Below are positions 1-14,081 of a stretch of DNA of 64,000 nucleotides, one piece after another (within the stretch, counting starts at the first letter, position 1; each line of letters starts with the position of its first letter). The translations under genes were made by a program, and so were the position numbers. The DNA is from Mesorhizobium onobrychidis (GTDB taxonomy: Bacteria > Pseudomonadota > Alphaproteobacteria > Rhizobiales > Rhizobiaceae). The notes under the pieces were generated by a model. The model was not told the DNA's origin, searched no databases, and worked only from the letters and a program-made list of their open reading frames with translations. The stretch spans positions 4,569,501 through 4,633,500 of the forward strand of contig NZ_CP062229.1 in the NCBI RefSeq assembly GCF_024707545.1, written 5' to 3'.

Positions 1-3425
<3,425 letters not shown>

Positions 3426-3556
3426 CGTCGCTCCTTAGCTCGATTCTCGGGGCGAGCCTCGCCGCGGCTCGCCTTGCATTCTCGGCCACCTCGGCGGCGG
3501 CCTTTATTTGTTCACCCGCCACCTGTCGGTGGCCGGCCAAAACGGGAGAAAACCCG

Positions 3557-3589
3557 TTTCCTGAAGGCCGGTTCACGGCCCTCAGGAAA
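3557..3589 (-). promoter_or_regulatory. hairpin in the rplL-rpoB intergenic region
   Basis: The 252-base gap between rplL and rpoB (3426-3677) holds a strong inverted repeat. The arms are TTTCCTGA plus GGCCG, with one mismatch, around a 5-base loop. It is followed on the transcribed strand by a short T-containing stretch. In E. coli the same gap holds an attenuator and an RNase III processing site that set the ribosomal protein to RNA polymerase ratio. That this hairpin has the same job is inference from position and stem strength. Confidence 0.55.
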
Positions 3590-3677
3590 GAGGTTTTCGT
3601 ACTCTTCGCGTTACGCAGCCTCCCTTCGCGCCAAGGGAGTGGCGGACGGCGCGAAGCCGCCCGCCGATATCAAACGC

Positions 3678-4055
3678 TTACTTCAGTTCGACCTTGGCGC
3701 CGGCTGCTTCCAGCTGGGCCTTGAACTTGTCCGCGTCGGCCTTGGAAACAGCTTCCTTGACCGGCTTCGGAGCCGCCTCGACCAGATCCTTGGCTTCCTT
3801 GAGGCCAAGACCGGTGATGGCGCGAACTTCCTTGATGACGTTGATCTTCTGAGCGCCCGCCTCGGTGAGGACGACGTCGAATTCCGTCTTTTCCTCGACC
3901 GGAGCAGCAGCAGCCGCGGCACCGCCAGCGGCGGCAACCGCCACCGGAGCAGCAGCGGAAACGCCCCACTTTTCTTCCAGAAGCTTCGACAGCTCGGCCG
4001 CCTCGAGGACGGTCAGCTTCGAAAGGTCGTCTACGATCTTTGCCAGATCAGCCAT
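3678..4055 (-). CDS. rplL: 50S ribosomal protein L7/L12
   Basis: L7/L12 forms the flexible stalk of the large ribosomal subunit that recruits translational GTPases. The 125-residue product has the standard layout. An N-terminal dimerisation helix ([20 protein letters not shown]) is followed by an Ala/Gly-rich hinge around residues 35-55. The C-terminal globular domain contains [32 protein letters not shown] and the terminal AGAKVELK. Length and sequence are typical. It lies 54 bases downstream of rplJ, which encodes its binding partner L10, so the two are almost certainly co-transcribed. Confidence 0.98.
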   Translation of the reverse strand: MADLAKIVDDLSKLTVLEAAELSKLLEEKWGVSAAAPVAVAAAGGAAAAAAPVEEKTEFDVVLTEAGAQKINVIKEVRAITGLGLKEAKDLVEAAPKPVKEAVSKADADKFKAQLEAAGAKVELK

Positions 4056-4109
4056 TGCAATATTCCTTCATAGGGTTCGAACGTGTGTTTGTGATAGCGA
4101 GGAACGGCC

Positions 4110-4628
4110 TCATGCCGCCTCGTCCTTCCGGGCGTAAGCGCCGATGACACGCGCGACCGAAGCCGCAGGCGCATTGACGATCTGGGCGATCCGGGTTGCC
4201 GGCGTGGCGATCATGCCAACCAGCCTGCCGCGCAGCTCATCGAGCGACGGAAGTGTGGCGAGTGCCTTCACACCGTCGGCGTTGAGCGAGGTGGTGCCCA
4301 TTGCGCCGCCGAGAATGACGAGCTTGTCATTTCCCTTGGCGAAATCGGACGCGACCTTCGGCGCCGCAATCGGATCCTCCGAATAGGCGATCAGCGTCTG
4401 TCCCTTGAACAGGTCGATGATCGATGCGGAGTCCGTGCCCTGAAGAGCGATTTTGGCGAGACGGTTCTTCGCGACTTTGACGGTGCCACCGGCGACACGC
4501 ATTTTCGACCGAAGGTCGTTCATTTGCGCGACGGTGATACCGGCGTAGTGGGCCACGACGACTGAACCAGCGCCCGAAAACGCTTCATTCAGGCCCGTGA
4601 CGAGTTCGCGTTTTTCCGCTCTGTCCAC
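4110..4628 (-). CDS. rplJ: 50S ribosomal protein L10
   Basis: L10 anchors L7/L12 dimers to 23S rRNA and, as the L10-L12 complex, represses its own mRNA in many bacteria. The product is 172 residues, the usual length. It begins [17 protein letters not shown] at a GTG codon (4628) preceded by GGAGATAGGCA, a convincing ribosome binding site. The conserved RNA-binding part ([20 protein letters not shown]) and the C-terminal helix that binds L12 ([20 protein letters not shown]) are present. It follows a leader of nearly 400 bases after rplA, suited to autogenous control. Confidence 0.98.
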   Translation of the reverse strand: MDRAEKRELVTGLNEAFSGAGSVVVAHYAGITVAQMNDLRSKMRVAGGTVKVAKNRLAKIALQGTDSASIIDLFKGQTLIAYSEDPIAAPKVASDFAKGNDKLVILGGAMGTTSLNADGVKALATLPSLDELRGRLVGMIATPATRIAQIVNAPAASVARVIGAYARKDEAA

Positions 4629-5024
4629 TGCCTATCTCCAGTTGACCCCTGCCCCATTACGAGAACAGGCGTCGGGTTGCCTTTTTGCCGGTCGGGCCAT
4701 CCAGTAACGGATCTCCCGAACGACGCTCGAGGATCCTGCCCCCTTTCGCCACACCAGCCGGCAAGCCGAATGGTGCGCAGACAAAAGGCAAACACGGTTC
4801 GAACCTTTCATTGGAGCAGTCGCTCCGTTGTCCGGTCTTCACCCGTCTCATGCAGGCCCACATGAATTAAGGCCCCCCTTGAACTAAGGCTTGGGGCCGC
4901 CCGCAATCTCGGACAGGATGTCCGGAAGCCTTCCGACTTCCGGTACCGGGCCGCCAAGATAAGTCGGAGGCCCGGAATTCTGTTTGCGGATCAGCCCTTT
5001 AGCGGCCGATCCAAATAGTTCGTA
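4629..5024 (-). promoter_or_regulatory. rplJ leader region, probable L10 autoregulatory leader
   Basis: This 396-base gap between rplA and rplJ has no convincing gene. On the minus strand it begins with GC-rich self-complementary sequence after rplA, including inverted GGGCC/GGCCC-type segments around 4960-4975. It ends in a GC-rich leader containing GGGGGCAGGATCCTCG. In many bacteria the L10-L12 complex binds a structured leader here. The position and length fit such a leader, and a promoter for rplJL-rpoBC may also lie here. I could not fold it, so this is a context-based call. Confidence 0.5.
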
Positions 5025-5723
<699 letters not shown>

Positions 5724-5727
5724 GATC

Positions 5728-6156
5728 TCAGCCCACCACTTCCAGACCCATCGAGCGGGCGGAGCCCTCGACCATGCGCATGGCCCCCTCGATATCGGTC
5801 GCGTTCAGATCCTTCATCTTCTGCTCGGCGATGGCGCGCACCTTGTCGCGGCCAATCGTGCCGGCCTTGACCTTCCCCGGTTCCTTCGAGCCCGACTTCA
5901 GGTTCGCGGCCTTCTTCAGGAAGTAGCTCACCGGTGGCGTCTTCATGACGAAGGTGAACGACTTGTCCTGGTAGTAGGTGATGACGACCGGAATCGGCGA
6001 TCCCTTTTCCATTTCCTGGGTCTGCGCGTTGAACGCCTTGCAGAACTCCATGATGTTGATGCCGCGCTGACCAAGCGCCGGTCCGATCGGGGGCGACGGC
6101 GTCGCCGAGCCCGCGGAAACCTGGAGCTTGAGCTGGCCTGCAATTTTCTTAGCCAT
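5728..6156 (-). CDS. rplK: 50S ribosomal protein L11
   Basis: L11 binds the GTPase-associated centre of 23S rRNA and is needed for the RelA-type stringent response. The product has the expected 142 residues. It begins [20 protein letters not shown] and continues with the [20 protein letters not shown] motif of the N-terminal domain. The C-terminal RNA-binding domain includes [16 protein letters not shown] and the terminal [12 protein letters not shown]. It is followed 4 bases later by rplA and lies 171 bases after nusG. I see no gene in that upstream gap. Confidence 0.98.
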   Translation of the reverse strand: MAKKIAGQLKLQVSAGSATPSPPIGPALGQRGINIMEFCKAFNAQTQEMEKGSPIPVVITYYQDKSFTFVMKTPPVSYFLKKAANLKSGSKEPGKVKAGTIGRDKVRAIAEQKMKDLNATDIEGAMRMVEGSARSMGLEVVG

Positions 6157-6327
6157 CTCTTTCCTGCCTTTATCTCATGCCGGCCCCACTATCTGGGCAA
6201 CACCGGCGGTTGCAGTCTGGTGGTGCGGTTCCTGCGGCCGGCTAAAGCCGCATTCGCCTCCCACCCGTTTGGCCGCGATTTCCACGCCGCCTCTCCTCAC
6301 CGCCGCATGGGCGACAAGGATTTCGGA

Positions 6328-6855
6328 TCAGCCTTTTTCGACCTGTCCGAATTCGAGATCGACCGGCACGGCGCGCCCGAAGATCGAAACTTCCACCTTG
6401 AGCCGCGCCCGCTCCTCGTCCACTTCCTGGACGAAACCGTTGAACGACGCGAACGGACCGTCCGAGACGCGGATCGCCTCGCCGATCTCGAAAGTGACCG
6501 ACGGCTTCGGCCGCTCGACGCCTTCCTGCACCTGGTTCAGGATGCGCTGGGCCTCGGCCTCGGTGATCGGCACCGGCTTCGAGTCACCCAGGAAGCCGGT
6601 GACCTTCGGCGTGTTCTTCACGAGCGAGAACACCGCGTCGGTCAGGTTGGCCTTCAGGAGCACGTAGCCCGGGAAGAACTTGCGCTCGGCATCGACCTTG
6701 CGGCCGCGGCGTATCTCGACGACCTTCTCGGTCGGCACCACGATCTGCTCGATGTCAGCGGACAGGCCCTTCTGCTTGGCCTTGTTCTCGATGTCCTCGG
6801 CGACCTTTTTTTCAAAGTTCGAATAGGCGTGGACGATGTACCACCGCGCAGTCAT
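6328..6855 (-). CDS. nusG: transcription termination/antitermination protein NusG
   Basis: NusG binds RNA polymerase through its N-terminal NGN domain and couples transcription to Rho or the ribosome through its C-terminal KOW domain. The 175-residue protein starts MTARWYIVHAYSNFEKKVAE, typical of the NGN domain, and includes FFPGYVLLKANLTD. The KOW region reads EIGEAIRVSDGPFASFNGFV near residues 120-140. Length and order are standard. It lies 27 bases after secE, the usual secE-nusG pair, and its product works with the RpoB subunit encoded downstream. Confidence 0.97.
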   Translation of the reverse strand: MTARWYIVHAYSNFEKKVAEDIENKAKQKGLSADIEQIVVPTEKVVEIRRGRKVDAERKFFPGYVLLKANLTDAVFSLVKNTPKVTGFLGDSKPVPITEAEAQRILNQVQEGVERPKPSVTFEIGEAIRVSDGPFASFNGFVQEVDEERARLKVEVSIFGRAVPVDLEFGQVEKG

Positions 6856-6882
6856 CTCAAGACTTCTCCGTAATCGCCGGAC

Positions 6883-7086
6883 TTAGCGTCCAATGCCCAG
6901 AATCTGCTCGACCGCGAGGCCCATGAGCTGATCGGCAGTAAAGAAAAAGATCATCGCGATCACAGCGAACGCCAGAACCATCACCGTCGAGATCATCGTT
7001 TCGCGCCGCGACGGCCAAGTCACCTTGGCGGTCTCCGCGCGAACCTGCTGGAGAAAGACGAAAGGATTTGTGGTTTTCGAAGCCAT
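6883..7086 (-). CDS. secE: preprotein translocase subunit SecE
   Basis: SecE clamps the SecY channel of the inner-membrane Sec translocase. The 67-residue product has the short single-span form typical of alphaproteobacteria. A cytoplasmic amphipathic part (FVFLQQVRAETAKVTWPSRR) carries the hallmark VTWPSR motif. It is followed by one membrane segment, about residues 30-52 (STVMVLAFAVIAMIFFFTAD). I chose the ATG at 7086 because the longer open frame upstream adds a charged, unconserved N-terminus. It sits between tRNA-Trp and nusG in the conserved order. Confidence 0.95.
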   Translation of the reverse strand: MASKTTNPFVFLQQVRAETAKVTWPSRRETMISTVMVLAFAVIAMIFFFTADQLMGLAVEQILGIGR

Positions 7087-7456
7087 GTGCCGCCTGTCTG
7101 CGAGACCCGTTGACCGGATCTCCTGGATGATCCCGCTGGCCGGGATGTGCCGCCTGAGCCTGTGTTCGCGCCGAATCAGCGCAATCATTTCGCCCATGCA
7201 AATCGGACGCGTAAAGCCGGATTCCCAGCTCCACGCGTCGCGTGTCTGTTTCGTCTACATAAAACCGATTCTTGATCCACGCAAGTGGCAAGTGTCCGCT
7301 TTATGACAAACGCCGCATCGGAACCATCCAGTCGTCCCGTCCCGGCTATGGCGCTCTTATGCCTCAAAACAGCCTATATGGCAAGCCACCGTGCGATTTT
7401 CAAAAGGCCGATGCGTGGAAGATCAGACATTTTCATGAATTGGCCATTTCGAAAAA
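7087..7456. other. intergenic region between tRNA-Trp and secE
   Basis: This 370-base stretch between tRNA-Trp and secE carries no open frame with protein-like composition. It probably contains the promoter for the secE-nusG operon on the minus strand. I could not pick confident -35 and -10 boxes by eye. Confidence 0.4.
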
Positions 7457-7532
<76 letters not shown>

Positions 7533-7567
7533 ATCGCGCGCTGCTATTTCATAAAGCGGACAAGAAC

Positions 7568-8112
7568 TCAAGTCGAGTTTTTAGGCGTGGCCGCGACGAA
7601 CTGCGATCGTCGAAATCCGAGGGCCAGCGCCCAGGCGCATATGAGAAGTTCGAGAGCAAAAGTCCAATTCAGCATGAAGCTCATGACCCAATTGCGTACA
7701 TGGCCGGAACCGTGACGAGTTCGAGCGCATGCCCGTCGAACGGCATTAGCCACATTATAGGCGAGGCCACGCTGTCCAGGATCATATGCATCATTGCGGC
7801 GGCAAAGAAGGCGCCGACTGGGGCCAGATATCGCTGACCACGCCATTTCGCGACCGACAATGCCACAAGGCCGGTCGCTGCCCAGAAGAGCGGCCAATGC
7901 GTGATGTAAGCGTGGTGATGGGTCTGGCGGCCATCGACAAAATGGAAGTAGAGCATGTCGATATCCGGGAAGACGCTGCCTAGCATAGCCGCCGCCATGA
8001 TCCCCGATCTGCCGGGCCAACGGTTTCGCGCGAAAGTACCGAGTATGTAGCCAGCCGGAAGATGAGCGATCAGCATCGCCAAACCTTGTTCACTACCGAG
8101 TTGGTCGAACAT
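7568..8112 (-). pseudogene. YdjM-like metal-dependent hydrolase (membrane), frameshifted
   Basis: The first frame (8112 to 7681) encodes a membrane protein with LIAHLPAGYILG, GSVFPDIDMLYFHFVDGRQTHHH and GAFFAAAMMHMILD. The Asp and His clusters match the YdjM/DUF457 group of inner-membrane putative metal-dependent hydrolases. That frame stops at about residue 143 after VTVPAMYAIGS. The natural C-terminus continues one frame over: NWVMSFMLNWTFALELLICA, then a short basic tail ending at 7568. Loss of one base near 7690 (GCA-AT-TGG where AAT TGG is expected) explains this. The real start may be the ATG at 8076, which has AAGG about 9 bases upstream. Whether this is a true mutation or a sequencing error cannot be decided here. 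Confidence 0.75.
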
Positions 8113-8178
8113 CGCGGCATATTGTGGCGCATTCAGGAAGGATTACCCCGCTTCGCCCCATGCGGGCTAGGGAGAGGG

Positions 8179-8664
8179 CTATTTCGCGCTCGGCGGCTTG
8201 TACGGTCCGCCGGGCACGCCCCAGCCCCAGGCCGGCATCGGTTCCGTCTCCGGGTCGCAGGTCTCGCCAAGGTTGGAGTTCATCTTAGCCAGCCGCGACC
8301 CCCACTCGACATAGGCCATGAAAGCCGAGCGGAATTCCGGATCGTCCGGCAGCCCGACTTCATCGGCGGCGTTGGCAAGCAGATTGATCCAGCGGCGGCG
8401 CTGTTCCTCGCTCAGATGCTTGCCGAGATGGTGCATCACCATCTCGCGGTGGCCGCCATGCTCTTCGCTGTAGGTCTTCGGTCCGCCAAAGACCTCGCCG
8501 ATGAAGGCCGCGACATGGGCAGGATGGTCCGGCGACATGTTTTTGAACACCGGGCCGACGATCGGATCCTGAAACACCTTGCCGTAGAAGGTTTGGGTCA
8601 GGCGGTTGAGCGCTTCGGTGCCGCCGGCCCATTCGAACAATGTCGGGACGTCCTCGTTCATCAC
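8179..8664 (-). CDS. truncated haemoglobin, group II type
   Basis: This is a small cytoplasmic haem protein of the bacterial truncated-globin fold, probably involved in oxygen, NO or peroxide chemistry. The 161-residue sequence has TLFEWAGGTEALNRLTQTFY at the start. It continues with PDHPAHVAAFIGEVFGGPKTY and the block HGGHREMVMHHLGKHLSEEQ, which contains the candidate proximal haem-ligand His. The tail DPETEPMPAWGWGVPGGPY is longer than the minimal fold and common in rhizobial members. A second Met follows the first, so the start may be one residue later. It stands alone between the frameshifted YdjM-like gene and the ClpP-like gene. Confidence 0.88.
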   Translation of the reverse strand: MMNEDVPTLFEWAGGTEALNRLTQTFYGKVFQDPIVGPVFKNMSPDHPAHVAAFIGEVFGGPKTYSEEHGGHREMVMHHLGKHLSEEQRRRWINLLANAADEVGLPDDPEFRSAFMAYVEWGSRLAKMNSNLGETCDPETEPMPAWGWGVPGGPYKPPSAK

Positions 8665-8762
8665 CGATCCTCGATTGCAACTGACAGCGACGGTAGCGGA
8701 ACGATCGTGCGGAGCTCAACCTGCCTCGATGGCCAGTTTGGGCCGGCTGCGGTGTCTGCACC

Positions 8763-10427
8763 TTACAACTTGACCGACGCGTCGGCCTGAACCTCGGACG
8801 TCGACACCACGCGGCAATTCTCCGGCATTGGCTCCGATTTGCAGATGGTCGGACCGGTAAATTCATCGACCGATTCAAGCCCGGTCGTCAGCCCGACTTT
8901 CAACATCATGTCGGGTTCGAGCTGCCGATGGCGCGAGGCCGGCACCGACAGCATCGCCACCAGCAGACCGGGTCCGACCGACATGTCTTTGAGATAGGTT
9001 TTGACCCGCTGCTCCAACCCCATCGAATGCACGGTCAACTGCGCGCGAGGACCGACAAGGCGCCTGACACCGCCGGCAAGCATGATCGGACAGGCCGCGC
9101 CACATTCGCCGCTCGCATCGATCGTGAGCCCGACATAGACGCCATCTTCGGCGGTGCAATCCGCCTTGTCCGGCTCGCATCCAATGAAGTCCGTCCGCGC
9201 AACCGCCACGTCGAGCTTGCGTTCTCGAATCAGCCTTCCGGCGGCCAGAGCACCGAGCACGTCACCTCCCGGCGAGTTGATCACCACGGGCAGTCGCCGA
9301 TCACCGATAGTGTCCAGCAGTTGGCGCAGCCGTTCCGGCGTTTGAGCGCTAATCATGCCTTCAGCGGAGATCCATTCGGGACAGTTGGGATCGCAGAGAA
9401 AACTTCTGCCGCGAACCAGAACGAAGCGCATATCGCCAACATCGGCCCGCTGCACGGTTTCGGGTTCGACCGACGCGGGAGCGGGCTTGGCGTACGCCAC
9501 CACGTCGCCGGCCGGTGCCGGTATTTCTCTACAGTTCGCGGCCACCGGATCGGTGTTGCACAGGGTTGCCGCGGTCAGCAGGTCGACGGCATCCAGGCTG
9601 GTAACCAGCTTCGTCTGCAGCATGTCATAGGGAGCCAGCTGCTGGATGCTGCTGGCCGGCGTGTTCTTCATCGTCTCGAGCACGGCCTGGCCGACGCCCA
9701 TTTCGTTCAGATAGGCCGCCAGTCTTTTCTCCACCGACTTGCTCATCTCGTAGGTCTTGTAGCTGCCGGCGTTCTTGCGGCCGACGACCTTCTTGCTGAG
9801 GATCTTCTTCTTGCCTCTCACCACGCGATAGGTGGTCCGGTACTGCAATTTCGTCCGGATATAGGTCGTGGTGATCTGATGGACGCCGAGATAGGCCCAT
9901 TGACCGACGACGCGCCTGATGCCGCCGGCAAACATCAGCGGACAAGCGGAATTGCAAATCGCGCCGTCGGCATAGGCATTGCCGAAATAGCGAGCACCCT
10001 TGCCGTCTTTTTCCTTGCACACCTTGGCGTCGGGCTGGCAACCGGTGAACCCGGTTTTGCCGACCGCAATATCGAGCTTGTTCTTGCGGATCAGCCGGCC
10101 AAGCGACAGCGCGGCTTCGACGTTGCCGCCGGGAGAATCCACGACAACAGGCAGTTTTCGGCCGCCGAGTGCCTTGAGCGTGCGTTTGAACAGGGCCGGC
10201 GTGCCGGCTTCTATCGAGCCTTCAGCCGATATCCATTCCGGGCAAGTGGGCTCGCAACCAGGCGCATTGCTGCGGACGACGACGAACCGCATCGTCGGAC
10301 CAAGATCCGGCGTGGATTTTTTGGTGTTCGCCGCAAAGGCAGCGTGTCCCATGACAAGGAACGACGCCAGGCAGATCACCCCAAGCATCCACCATGTCTG
10401 GCCATTCAGACGGTGCCATGGAACCAT
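8763..10427 (-). CDS. exported protein with two ClpP/crotonase-like domains
   Basis: The 554-residue product starts at ATG 10427, with GGGGGG about 9 bases upstream. An N-terminal hydrophobic segment (MLGVICLASFLVMGHAAFAA) suggests export. Two homologous modules follow, near residues 40-200 and 330-500. Each has MRFV(V/L)VR, a C-x3-CPEWISAEG block, LPVV(V/I)(D/N)SPGG(N/D)V, a GRLIR(K/E) helix, and a C-x2-ACP-(I/L)M(L/F)AGG block. The pattern resembles the ClpP/crotonase fold of predicted periplasmic proteins, with SPGG as oxyanion loop and the Ser of CNSACPLMFAGG as likely nucleophile. Module 1 keeps that Ser; module 2 has CGAACP, so it looks catalytically dead. The Cys pairs suggest disulfides in the periplasm. 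A paralogous pseudogene lies just upstream. Substrate unknown. Confidence 0.8.
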   Translation of the reverse strand: MVPWHRLNGQTWWMLGVICLASFLVMGHAAFAANTKKSTPDLGPTMRFVVVRSNAPGCEPTCPEWISAEGSIEAGTPALFKRTLKALGGRKLPVVVDSPGGNVEAALSLGRLIRKNKLDIAVGKTGFTGCQPDAKVCKEKDGKGARYFGNAYADGAICNSACPLMFAGGIRRVVGQWAYLGVHQITTTYIRTKLQYRTTYRVVRGKKKILSKKVVGRKNAGSYKTYEMSKSVEKRLAAYLNEMGVGQAVLETMKNTPASSIQQLAPYDMLQTKLVTSLDAVDLLTAATLCNTDPVAANCREIPAPAGDVVAYAKPAPASVEPETVQRADVGDMRFVLVRGRSFLCDPNCPEWISAEGMISAQTPERLRQLLDTIGDRRLPVVINSPGGDVLGALAAGRLIRERKLDVAVARTDFIGCEPDKADCTAEDGVYVGLTIDASGECGAACPIMLAGGVRRLVGPRAQLTVHSMGLEQRVKTYLKDMSVGPGLLVAMLSVPASRHRQLEPDMMLKVGLTTGLESVDEFTGPTICKSEPMPENCRVVSTSEVQADASVKL

Positions 10428-10529
10428 TCGGGCAAGCCCCCCGCAATGCAAGCTATACTAGTTCAGCTTTGAAGGCTTGCAACAGGGTTTTGCGACGCCG
10501 CAGGCGCCGGCTGTACCCAAAAAAGCAAG

Positions 10530-10553
10530 ATGGGCGGCTCGAAGACCGCCCCT
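10530..10553 (-). terminator. intrinsic-type hairpin between the two ClpP-like paralogues
   Basis: The inverted repeat GGGCGG/CCGCCC around CTCGAAGA lies after the pseudogene copy and before the intact copy. A T-rich stretch (TTGCTTTTTTGGG on the minus strand) follows. The same kind of hairpin follows tuf at 12546, so the terminator may have been duplicated with the gene. Confidence 0.6.
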
Positions 10554-10606
10554 TCGCATCGGATATCGGCCGGCAACGCCGGCGCCGATTATTGGCCGGC
10601 GCGAAG

Positions 10607-12436
10607 CTACAGCTTCGGGGGCGCCGCGGCCTCGGCGTTGGCTGACGGCGTGACCCTGCAATTGTCGGGCTTCGGCAGCGACTTGCAGATGGTGGCGCCG
10701 GTCAGTTCGTCCACCGATTGAGGACCCGTCGTCAGCCCAAGCTTCAGCATCATGTCAGGTTCGAGTTGGTGCTCGACCGGAATGCGCTGAAGCGCCATGA
10801 ACAGATCAGGGTTGATTGCCATCTCGTCAAGGTAAGCCTTGATCAGCTGGTTTTGGCCCATCAGGCCTAGGCTGAGCCGCGCCCATGAACCGACAAGCCG
10901 CCTGACGCCGCCTGCCAGCATCAGCGCTCAGGCCGAATCGCAGTCGCCTTTCGCATCGCTGGTCACTCCGGCATACGCACCGTCTTTGGCCAGGCAACTC
11001 CACTCTCTCGGGTCGGCGACGTCGAGCTTCCTCTCATGGATAATCCTTCCCGCCGCCAAAGCGCCAAATAAGTCGCCACCTCGCGAGCTAACCACTATAG
11101 GCAGCAGCCGGCTGCCGAGCGTGGTGAGGAACTGGCCCAGCTTCTGCGGGGTCTGGCTCGTGATTACGCCTTGGGCCGATATCCATTCCGGGCAGTCGGG
11201 ATTGCAGGACGAATTGCTGCCCCGAACCACGACGAAGCTCATCTCGGGTGCCTCGTTCCCCGGCGCCGCCCCGAGCGGCAGAGCCCACATCCATTCCGGG
11301 CAGTGGGCCAGCAAATCGGATCGCTGCCGCGAACGAGTATGAAGCCCTTATCCAGGCGCCTCGTTCCCTGGCGCTGCCTCGACCGGCTGAGTAGGTGCCT
11401 CCTTGGCCGGCTGAGAAAGTGGGACTTGAGCCGGTTGAGAATGTCCGGCCTTCGCCTCGATCGCTGCCGCCTTCTTGGCATTCGCAGGGATCTCCCTGCA
11501 GTTCGCCGGCGCAGGACTCCGCCGGCATATGCCCGCCTGCGTAAATATGTCGAGAGAGTCCGTGCTGGTGACCAGCTTCATCGTCAGCATTTCGTGGAGG
11601 GCCATCTGCCGGATGTCACTGGCGGGCGTGGCCTTCATTCTGTCCAGCACGCCCCGCCCGACACCCATCTCCCTGAGATAAGCCGAGAGCCTCCTCTCAA
11701 GCGCCTTGCTCATCTCATAGGTCTTGTATCCGACATTGTCTTGAGTGACGGTTTCTGTGGTGATCTTATATTTTTTGCCCCGCACAACTCGATAGGTGGT
11801 TCGATATTGCCGTGTTGTGCGGAAATGAGTCGTAGTGATCTGATGGACGCCTAGATGGGCCCAACCGCCGACCACGCGTCCGACGCCTCCGGCAAACATC
11901 AGCGGACATGCGGAGTTGCACATGGCACCCCCGTCAGACGCAATGCCGAAATATGCGGCGCCCTTGCCGTCATTGGCCCGGCAATCCTTCATCCCGGGCC
12001 AACAATCGGAAAACTTGGTTATACCGACGGCGATATCGAGCTTGTTTTTGCGGATTATTCGACCAAGCTGGAGCGCAGCATCGACATTGCCGCCCGGGGA
12101 ATTAACGATGATCGGCAGTTTGCGGCGGCCGAGCGTCTTCAATATGCGCTTGAGTTGCGCTGGCGTGCCCGCTTCGATGGCGCCTTCAGCCGATATCCAT
12201 TCCGGGCAGCTGGGCTCACAGCCCGGCGCGCTGCTGCGAACGACGGCGAACCGCATCGGCGAAATATCATCGGACCAGATCTGCGGCTCGGTCCACGTCG
12301 TCAGATCGGACCATTTCGGGAAGACATCCTCGGCTTTCGCCGCAAAGGCAGCCATCACCATTGCGACCACCGGCGCCAGGCGAACCAGCCCGCGCCACCA
12401 CCTGGCCCTACTGTCTGAACGGCATCCCGGAACCAC
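10607..12436 (-). pseudogene. second two-domain ClpP-like exported protein, degraded
   Basis: This is a paralogue of the 8763-10427 gene. The first part (from about 12436, GTG start by alignment with the paralogue, to 11348) encodes a signal-like segment and module 1. It has MRFAVVRSSAPGCEPSCPEW, LPIIVNSPGGNVDAA and an intact CNSACPLMFAGG. A Pro/Gln/Ala-rich linker then runs into a stop at 11348. Module 2 resumes in another frame (11314 to 10928: MSFVVVRGSNSSCNPDCPEW) but has SSRGG instead of SPGG. It ends in a TGA exactly where the conserved second Cys of the nucleophile block should be. The remainder (MLAGGVRRLVG onward) is open to 10607. One frameshift, one nonsense codon and a damaged motif indicate a decaying copy. 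Confidence 0.8.
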
Positions 12437-12545
12437 GCTTGGCAAAAGCCCCCTTGATGCAACCTATAATAGTTGCGGCGGTGGTGCTTGCAATAGCTTT
12501 GAAACGACCGCGCAAGATTGTTCTGCGTGGAGCCAGTAAACGAAG

Positions 12546-12571
12546 AAAGGGCGGCCCGAAGACCGCCCTTC
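12546..12571 (-). terminator. intrinsic terminator of tuf
   Basis: AAGGGCGG and CCGCCCTT form an 8-bp stem around a short loop, followed on the minus strand by TTTCTTCG. It lies about 30 bases past the tuf stop codon, as expected for a terminator. Confidence 0.75.
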
Positions 12572-12601
12572 CCTGTCGATCCCGACAAATGCCGGCGTCG
12601 A

Positions 12602-13777
<1,176 letters not shown>

Positions 13778-14081
13778 AGTCTCTTTCCTTGGACGGCCTG
13801 GACCTTCAGTTCAGTCGAATGCGGGGCGATTAGCGACTGCGGCCGAAAAACACAAGTGCCTTGTGGCCGGGGCTTCTCACCCGGTCTGAACCCATGATCC
13901 GGTTTTCGGGGATGTGGCGCGGATATAGGAACGAACAAGAAGGAATGGAATGGCCGAAGATAGGTTCCGCGGGTACCGGCATTCAGCGGGTGGACATCGC
14001 CGCTCCCGCCTGTCCGCTTGCCGGATTTACAGCCGGATCTGGCCCATTGCCGGTGTGACGCCGGTCTGATTTCCTGATCCG
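13778..14081. other. intergenic region with tuf upstream sequence
   Basis: About 300 bases separate the divergent tuf and DMT transporter starts. The tuf-proximal part has AAGGAAAGAG just before the start codon, a good ribosome binding site. The region must hold the tuf promoter. I see no gene, repeat or recognisable RNA motif in it. Confidence 0.45.

Noticed and set aside
8928..10472. Plus-strand open frame of 514 codons
   Set aside because: Antisense to the ClpP-like gene; no conserved blocks, His- and Arg-rich.
10920..10935. TGA in place of a conserved Cys codon, possible selenocysteine
   Set aside because: The same gene copy has a frameshift and a lost SPGG motif, and no selenocysteine insertion structure is apparent; simple decay explains it better.
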